Assembly (NCBI GenBank): GCA_003013855.2
Contig: PVNU02002353.1
Coordinates: 3,038,001 to 3,102,000, forward strand
DNA from: Liriodendron chinense
Taxonomy: Eukaryota > Streptophyta > Magnoliopsida > Magnoliales > Magnoliaceae
DNA length: 64,000 nt
Direction of reading: 5' to 3'
Positions 57,620-64,000 of this stretch are shown here, one piece after another. A program made the translations under genes and the position numbers. The number at the start of each line of letters is the position of its first letter. Positions within the stretch are counted from its first letter, which is position 1. The notes beneath the pieces are model-generated. The model saw only the letters and a list, made by a program, of their open reading frames with translations, was not told the DNA's origin and did no database searches.

Positions 57620-59160
57620 TTAGGATTAGATGATATGCATGGTTAGAACTACATTAAGGTGTCCCTTGCTTAAGAAGTATATATGCATGCAAAGACTTCA
57701 GTAATAGTTATATTGGCATTAATAAGTAAATAAAAATGATTTCATTGGCTTAGCAAGTGTTGCCTCTTTTTCTTTCTTCTTCTTCTTCTTTTTGTATGGG
57801 TTGCCTACGTTAGAAGGAAGAAGAGCAGGGAAACATTGTAATTAGTAGCATGACAGGTGGTTTGATTTTCAAGAAGAAGGCATGTACCTGCATCCAAATC
57901 AAAATTCTCCTTTTTTCAGATTTGATTGCGTCAAGCTTTACATATCAAATTCTCTCACCTTCTCCGATTTGGTTCTGTCAACTTTACAGTGAAGTCTCAA
58001 CAGATGAATGGTTTGGATCATGGACCATTATGCGACATATCCGATTTGAATGTAGCATACTAGATTGTGATGAGATTACAATCTAATTAGAATAAATGAA
58101 ATTACCTCCATATCCCAATTACACCGGACTGTGATGATGGCTAATATCAACGTTTGGATGAGAGTCCCACCGATCATGCCACTTCATATACCCTGAAATA
58201 TTCCATGTCAGAAAACTCATACATACACCAATGCTCTGTGTACAGTCCCAAAAAATCTAATTAGAATTTAAGCAAGCATGGCAGAAAAAAAGATTTCGAG
58301 CTTACCTTGACTCCAAAATTGAATAAGATTGCCAGCTGCATGTGTGGGCTACCACGAGTGGATGGCCTGATTTTTTCAGTCCATCTACAAGGAAAGGAGT
58401 GATCCATATCACTGATTCATTGAGTTCCAACGTTGGTGGACCATGGTTGAAAAGTCTCCTTGATAGAACATCTTAACCTTTCAATTTGTAGCCTGAAATT
58501 TGATAATTAGTAACAGGAATCCAGCAAAAGTGAACTGAAATGAGGCTAATCATCTTGATCACTGAACTATGAAATGTAAGTGTACGGACTGAAACCCAAG
58601 TATACAATGCATATTGTTGGCCCATGATCTTATGACCTGGAAATAATCATTGGAATTTTCCTTCAAAATACAAAGAAGACATTTTTTTAATCAATTTAAA
58701 TGTAGTGAGATCCGTTTATTGAATTGTAGCAGTGAATTCCTTTAATGTGATCATTCCCAAGTCTCCAAATGAGGTATCATACAATGACATGCTCCAAATA
58801 TCTACACTTTGATCAGCTTTGCAGTTTTGTACAAGTGGGACCCAAGGTTCACATGTCCAACTGGTTGAGAATGGGTCACATTGGTTTCTAATGCAAGAAG
58901 ATTCTCTTGAGCAGGAAAATGCTATGACTTCCAATGGCGGTCTAAAGTTGATATAATTAAAAAAAACAATAAAAAATGAAATTTAAAAAATTGAAGTTGA
59001 TATAAAAATGAGCTGCTATTAAACTCTAGGATTTATAAAAATGAGGTCATTTGGTACCTGAACATCTTGAATTTCACCCTCAGGAAACCTTTAAGCTGCA
59101 AAATTCAGAATTGAGGCTCAGTTTTTAGAACAACTAAAAAGCATAGGAGATTTCAGATAT
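57620..59160. other. CACTA interior without recognised genes
   Basis: AT-rich DNA. The 72-codon minus frame at 58716-58934 has no recognisable domain. Confidence 0.35.
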
Positions 59161-59173
59161 GTCAAACTCATAC

Positions 59174-59254
59174 CTAACAGAGAAGGCAACAACTTGCTTT
59201 TCCTCCTGAGACCCTTTCAACTGACCATTAACTTGGACATACATCCCATTACTA
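59174..59254 (-). pseudogene. Replication protein A 32-kDa subunit (RPA2), captured exon
   Basis: Reads SNGMYVQVNGQLKGSQEEKQ then VVAFSVR before donor GTATGAG. This matches the OB-fold strand region of RPA32 (NGMYVRVNGHLKSFQGKR.. VAFSVRPV). RPA binds single-stranded DNA during replication and repair. Only this exon is identified; the following piece (59040-59110) no longer matches. Confidence 0.82.
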
Positions 59255-59559
59255 ACAATAGGGGGCAAAGGTAAATATATACTATCTCAAATTAAGGCTC
59301 AGCTTTGATGTCAATATATGACAAACATTTCTCATTTTGATAATTAGAATGAAAGATAAAGAGCAATTGTATAAATGGAAATTAACCAATCATGAAACAC
59401 TAATAGCCAAAGTGAATCTTATCATTGTCTAATCAAATTCAATGGTGTGCAAAAAGGTTCTTAAACACATCAAATTTCATTTTATGATCCTTGGCCAACA
59501 AATTAAATCAGATAAATGTGCATCCAATATCCTCTTGTGAAAGTTCAACAGAAGTCAAA

Positions 59560-60115
59560 TCTGCTTTTTTTGTATGTAAAATAACTCAGGCCGTGCAATT
59601 TTTTGCACAACAAAAATACAATTCAGGTTGTACAATTTTCTGCACAAATATAGCTATCGGATTAAATCTAAATCTTTGTACAATGGGAAGTACAGAAACA
59701 AATCTAAATTTCAGCACACAGAAAGTAAAGTTCAGATTGCACTTGGTGTACATGAGAAACTACAAAAGCAAACTTGAAAGCTGCATGCACAATTAAGGTT
59801 TATATTGTGCAGTTGTTGGAAGTAAATCCGAAATCTTGCTCGCACGAATAAAGTTCAGATTACACATAGATCAGATTGCACAAAACTCCGATTACACAGA
59901 GTTTAGATTTGCACAGAGTTCAGCTTGTATGAGTTCGAATTGCACAAAAATGCACAAAAATCAGATTGTACAGAATTCAGATTGCACAAAAATTGGATTG
60001 CACAAAAATCAGATTGTGCAGAATTTAGATTGCACAAAAATTGGTTTGCAGATTGCACAGAAATTTGTTTGCACAAAAATCAGATTGTGCAAAAATCAAA
60101 TTTTAGACCCCTGTG
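59560..60115. repeat. degenerate tandem repeat, 'cagattgcacaaaaat' units
   Basis: Some twenty loosely conserved 17-25-bp units with TCAGATTGCACA/AAAATTGGATTGCAC become regular towards 59930-60100. The Cys/Thr/Lys frames over it are repeat artefacts. Confidence 0.8.
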
Positions 60116-60483
60116 GCGGACCCTACAAATACCCATTTGGTTAACCACCACTGAGGTTTTGTAGCCCTCATAAGTGAGAGTATAAATGACCTCCTACACC
60201 CCCAAAGCGGGTCCCATGTGATCGGTGAACAACGCCCAAAATGGGGCCAGCAATAGTTGTGCAGAAACTGTGCAGAAATTCCAAGTACCCATATTGGGCC
60301 TTGCACCATAAATTCTAGGCACACTTTCAGCAGGCCCCACCTTAGGGGTTTTGATGCCCATACATAGGGCTATCAAAATGTCACATCCTCTCGCCCAAAG
60401 TGGACCCCATGTGATCGTGAATCAGACCCAAAAATGGGCCCGGCCAATTTCTGCACAACATGAAAACTGAAAATCTGTTCTGA

Positions 60484-60615
60484 CTAATTGGGGTCAGCTT
60501 CATGAATCCCTTTCCACCATCCTAACTAATTGGGAACATCAATCATGGTAAGCCTTATCCCAACTAATTGGGGTCAGCTTCATGAATCCTTTCCCACCAT
60601 CCCAACAATCATGGT
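60484..60615 (-). mobile_element. duplicated 'ctaattggggtcagcttcatgaatcc' motif
   Basis: Two copies (about 60484-60515 and 60561-60595). This motif is widespread in plant genomes, and I associate it with the 3' end of RTE-type LINEs; the assignment is from memory and weak. Confidence 0.4.
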
Positions 60616-60784
60616 ATTCAAAGAGATAACATCTGGTTGGGACATTTCACCGAACACACGGTGGGCATCCTGGACGTATCTGCATTTGCAGTACATGTTG
60701 GCCAAGCTGTTGGAAGGAAGAGAGCAGTTTCGAGTATGGTCTTGAGTATTCGAGAATGTATAGAATGAATAGGGTTTTTTTCAC

Positions 60785-60919
60785 CTGATCTTCCTTTAAG
60801 TTTCTCAGTAATGAGATTCTAGCTCTGAGTACCATATTGGGCAACAAGCTCTTTGAGCTCGGCATCTTCAGCTGGCCTCCAACGGCCTCTAGCAGAGAGC
60901 TTGGAGTATTGCCGCCTAC
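60785..60919 (-). pseudogene. R2R3-MYB transcription factor, captured R2 exon
   Basis: After acceptor GTGCTTTGTAG the minus strand reads RRQYSKLSARGRWRPAEDAE then LKELVAQYG, continuing NLITEKLKGRSG. It matches the first MYB repeat of the MYB52/54/105 group (RGHWRPAED..LKELVAQYGPQNWNLIAEKL..GRSGK). The Trp codon before NLI is TAG, and the arm ends before CRLRW, so there is no functional DNA-binding domain. Confidence 0.86.
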
Positions 60920-61109
60920 CTACAAAGCACACCTATCATCAGAAACTTAAGGCAAAAGAAAAAAGAAAAAGAAAAAGAAAAGAGGAGAAGGAAACGACTA
61001 CATACCTCGCTGGTGGATAGAGATTGTTGGTAGAGAGTCGATGAAGACAAATCGCCGGTAGAGAGCCGTTGTCAAAAGGATCAACAAAGGAGATCTATTG
61101 CCGTTTGGG

Positions 61110-61112
<3 letters not shown>

Positions 61113-61144
<32 letters not shown>
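61113..61144. repeat. GA microsatellite (CT on the minus strand)
   Basis: About 16 GA units upstream of the MYB exon on the minus strand, inside a leader-like stretch (61000-61200) with a possible donor at about 61008. It resembles the CT-rich leaders in the other two gene-carrying CACTA elements. Confidence 0.85.
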
Positions 61145-61145
<1 letters not shown>

Positions 61146-61254
61146 CAGGGCTGGGATTTGGGGTTTCGGGCGGGGTTGGGATTTGGGGATTTTATTTCTG
61201 GCGGGAGTAGGGACGCGGATTAGCTACTGGCAGGTTGGAGTAGCGATTTTAGCT

Positions 61255-62065
61255 ACTGAAGTGATGTCATCATGTTTTGTGGGCTTCAGCATGATGTATG
61301 TGTTGTATCCAAACCATCCATTCGTTGGGAGAAATCATTTCAAGGCATGAATCAAAGAACGAGGCAGATCCAAACCTTAAGTGGACCCCACCACAGAAAA
61401 CAGTGGGGAAGTGACATCCGCCGTTGAAAACTTCTTAGGGACCGATTAAGTTTTCGATCAAGCTGATATTTGTGTTTTACCTTCCTCCATGTCCGTGTGA
61501 ACATATAAACAGGTTGGATCTCGAATAAACATCATGGTGGGCCTAGGAAGTTTTCAATGGTGGATGTCACTGTCCCCACTGTTTTATGTGGTGAGGTCCA
61601 CTTGAGATTAGGAGTGGACCCCACCATAAAAATTGGTGAAGATTGAACGCCTACCATTAAAAACTTCCAAGGGCCATAGAAGTCTTCAGCCAAGCTGATA
61701 TTTGTGTTTTCCCTTCGTTAATGTTTGTGTTAACTTATGAACAAATTGGATCTCAAATTAACAATCATGGTGGACCCTAAGAAGGTTTCAGTGGTGGGCG
61801 TCACTCTCCCCATTGTTTCCTGTGGTGGGTCCACTCGTGCTTTAGATCTACCTCATTCTTTGGTGAATGCTCCAAATTGATCTCCCCAAATGGATGGACG
61901 GTGTGGCTACACCACATACATCATGGTGGGGCCCACAAACACCGTTTCCTATCATGTGGTCCACCTGAGATTTGGATCTACCTAATTTTTTGGACCACAT
62001 CCTAAAATGGGCTAGAAAATGGATAAACCACATGGATAAACATCAAATCATTAAGGTGGTTGCAA
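61255..62065. mobile_element. cluster of GTGGGCCCAC short elements
   Basis: At least two joined or rearranged copies: family text appears twice in the same order ('gtggaccccaccacagaaaacagtgggg', then 'gtggaccccaccataaaaattggtg') and ends GGTGGGGCCCACAAACACC with extra arms. Confidence 0.65.
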
Positions 62066-62089
62066 GGTAAGGGATTAGGAAGGTGCATC

Positions 62090-62970
62090 ATTGGCTCAAA
62101 TCGAGCGATCATCAGTAATGCAAATTATTCAATCATCGATCAAGAACTTAATGAAACGATTTACATTGGTTTGTATAGTTCAATCGTTGATTGGATGTTG
62201 CTCAGATGGTCGACAATACTTTGCATCGTCTGATCATTGATTAAGAGGTCAATCGGGTAACCATCAGTGATGTGCACTATTCGATCGTCGATCGGGGACT
62301 TGTTGAAATGATCTACGATGGTTTTCATCGTTCAGTAGAAGATTGGATGTTGATTGGATGGTTAACAATACTTTATGTCGTCCGATCGTTGGTTAGGAGG
62401 TCGATCGGGCGATCGTCAGTGATGTACACCATTCGATCGTCGATTGGGGACTTGATGACACGACCTATGGTGGTCTATACCGTTCGATCGTTGATTAGAG
62501 GTTGATCAAATGGCTGACATCACTTTGTGTCGTCCGATGATTGATTGGGAGGTCGATCGAGTGATCATTGGTAATGCACATTGTTCGGTTGTCAATGGAG
62601 AACTTAATGAAATGATCTATGTTGGTTCGTACCATTTGATCGTTGAGCGGAGGTTGATCGAATCGTCGACAACACTTTGTGTCGTCTCATCATTGATTGA
62701 GAGGTCAATTGGGCAATTGTCAGTGATGTGCATTGTTCAATCGTCGATCGGGGTCTTGATGAAGCGATGTACGATGCTTTTTACCATTCGCTGGAGGATT
62801 GGAGGTTGATCGGATGGTCGATAGCACTTTTTGTCGTCCGATCGTTGATTGGGAGTTCAATCGGGGCGATCGTCGTTGATGTGCACCATTCGATCATCGA
62901 TCGAGGACTTGATGACATGATATATGGCGGTTTATATTATTCGATTGTTGATTGGAGATTGATTGTATGA
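62090..62970. repeat. 152-bp tandem repeat, nearly six copies
   Basis: Units with TTGGGAGGTCGATCGAGTGA, CATTCGATCGTCGATCGGGG and TTGTGTCGTCCGATCGTTGA recur at about 62241, 62393, 62548, 62696 and 62848. Rich in CGATCG. Partly open frames follow from the repeat period and are not called genes. Confidence 0.92.
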
Positions 62971-63339
62971 CACATTTCTTGGATTTTCATGAGGTCAGCG
63001 AGTCGCAGTGCAATTTTGAACAAAACATTTGGCTCAATTTAGAATTCTGATCTAGTTACTTTATTCTACTCATTAATATCTTTGATTTGATTGGTCACTC
63101 ACCTCGATTGGATTTCGAATGAGAAAGATATTGGGTGGACAAAATTGATCATCAACAATATGATGGGTCATATCTTGCAATCCAACAGTTAGATTTGAGT
63201 AAAATTTAGTCTAAACATCTGAAGTCATTTACTCTTCAATGTTGACAGATCAGATTGTCCAAAATCTGTCTAGATCTAGACAAACTGATCATGCTCATTT
63301 AAATAGTGTTTTGGATGGATCTAATTTGTTTCATGTCAG

Positions 63340-63700
63340 ATTGGGCTGAATTTCTCAATTTTTTTCAATCTCAAAAAAATAATTTTAAATATTTTTTTTC
63401 AAACATTTCAATTTTTTTAAAAAGCTTAATTTTTTTTTCAAAATCTCAGTCTTTTTTAAAATCCCAATTGTTTTTTTTTTTTTCCGAACTTTTGAACTTT
63501 TTCAAACTCATCATAAAACGTTTTTTTTCAAAATAATCAATTTTATTCAAACATATCAATTTTTTCAAGATGTAATTTTTTTAAATGTTTTTTTTTTCCA
63601 AATTTCAATTGTTTTTTTAAAAATCTATTTTTTTTCAAACATTGCAAAAAAAATTCCAAACTTTTAAACTTTTTCTTTTCTCACAATCACAATTTTTTAA
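63340..63700. repeat. T-rich low-complexity DNA
   Basis: Runs of T broken by 'caaa' and 'cccaa' units. No coding or element signature. Confidence 0.85.
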
Positions 63701-63734
63701 AATATTTAACACCATTATTGCAATTATAGGAAAT

Positions 63735-64000
63735 TTTGGGCTCATACTATAAAATAATTTGAAAAAATGTATGGATGGTGTGGATAAAACACATACATCA
63801 TGGTAGGGCCCATAAAGCACCGATCAGTACTAACTAGTAGCTAGTCAGGGTCACTAGCCAATCCATACACACTACTTTAACCATGTGAGTACCAAGTTGA
63901 AATATTTTATGTATATTATATATCCCGTTCATCTATTCTTAAATATCATTTTATGATGCCATACCAAATCTCAAGGCTTAAAATCTAAATCTCAACAACT
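63735..64000. mobile_element. GTGGGCCCAC short element, partial
   Basis: 'tatggatggtgtggataaaacacatacatc', then ATGGTAGGGCCCATAAAGCA and related text run to the window edge. Confidence 0.5.

Noticed and set aside
59836..60164. 102- and 79-codon Cys/Thr/Lys-rich frames
   Set aside because: They are translations of the 'cagattgcacaaaaat' tandem repeat in two frames.
62272..62970. Three similar frames of 77-99 codons suggesting a tandem gene family
   Set aside because: They follow the 152-bp repeat period, are not conserved in frame and match no domain.

Overview
This is nuclear DNA of a flowering plant with a repeat-rich genome. Plant-type copia and large-LTR retrotransposons, CACTA (En/Spm) DNA transposons, a plant LINE and pieces of plant genes with GT..AG introns all appear. 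Many copies of a short element with GTGGGCCCAC-type ends suggest a magnoliid or other early-branching lineage, but that is a guess from familiarity. I see no intact host gene, rRNA or tRNA. Nearly every gene-like signal is a transposon gene or a broken fragment of a host gene.

Left part (1-11,550): a minus-strand copia element (open gag-protease frame running off the left edge, primer-binding site, 5' LTR). A complete 8.9-kb non-autonomous LTR element with 3,028-bp LTRs (2045-10940, target duplication GTTGA) is inserted in that LTR. A remnant of another copia LTR lies beyond.

Middle-left (11,820-28,375): an old short element is split exactly by a CACTA transposon (12048-20208, target duplication AAC). 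The transposon carries exons of the PP2A scaffold subunit A. A crowd of short inverted-repeat elements follows, then a 5'-truncated LINE and CACTA-like debris.

Centre (28,376-50,656): a CACTA-type element whose left 9 kb holds, all in + orientation and with introns, fragments of at least six unrelated host genes: CKS1, a SIP aquaporin, an IDD zinc-finger protein, serine hydroxymethyltransferase, an ILK-like ankyrin kinase and the proteasome factor ECM29. A second, complete 12.3-kb CACTA (37527-49862, target duplication CTC) sits inside it. That element encodes a TNPA-like gene and a TNP2-like gene lacking the catalytic domain. Its TNPA-like gene is broken by a 2.7-kb solo LTR (target duplication CTACG).

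Right part (50,657-64,000): another CACTA end (52550) begins a region with minus-strand fragments of an Alba-family protein, ADP-glucose pyrophosphorylase large subunit, RPA32 and an R2R3-MYB. Short elements, a 152-bp tandem repeat and T-rich DNA follow.

The main message is that three CACTA elements with different sub-terminal repeats have each picked up host-gene pieces. In each, the recognised pieces lie in one orientation, downstream of a CT-rich leader-like stretch. Family assignments are from motif recognition without database searches.
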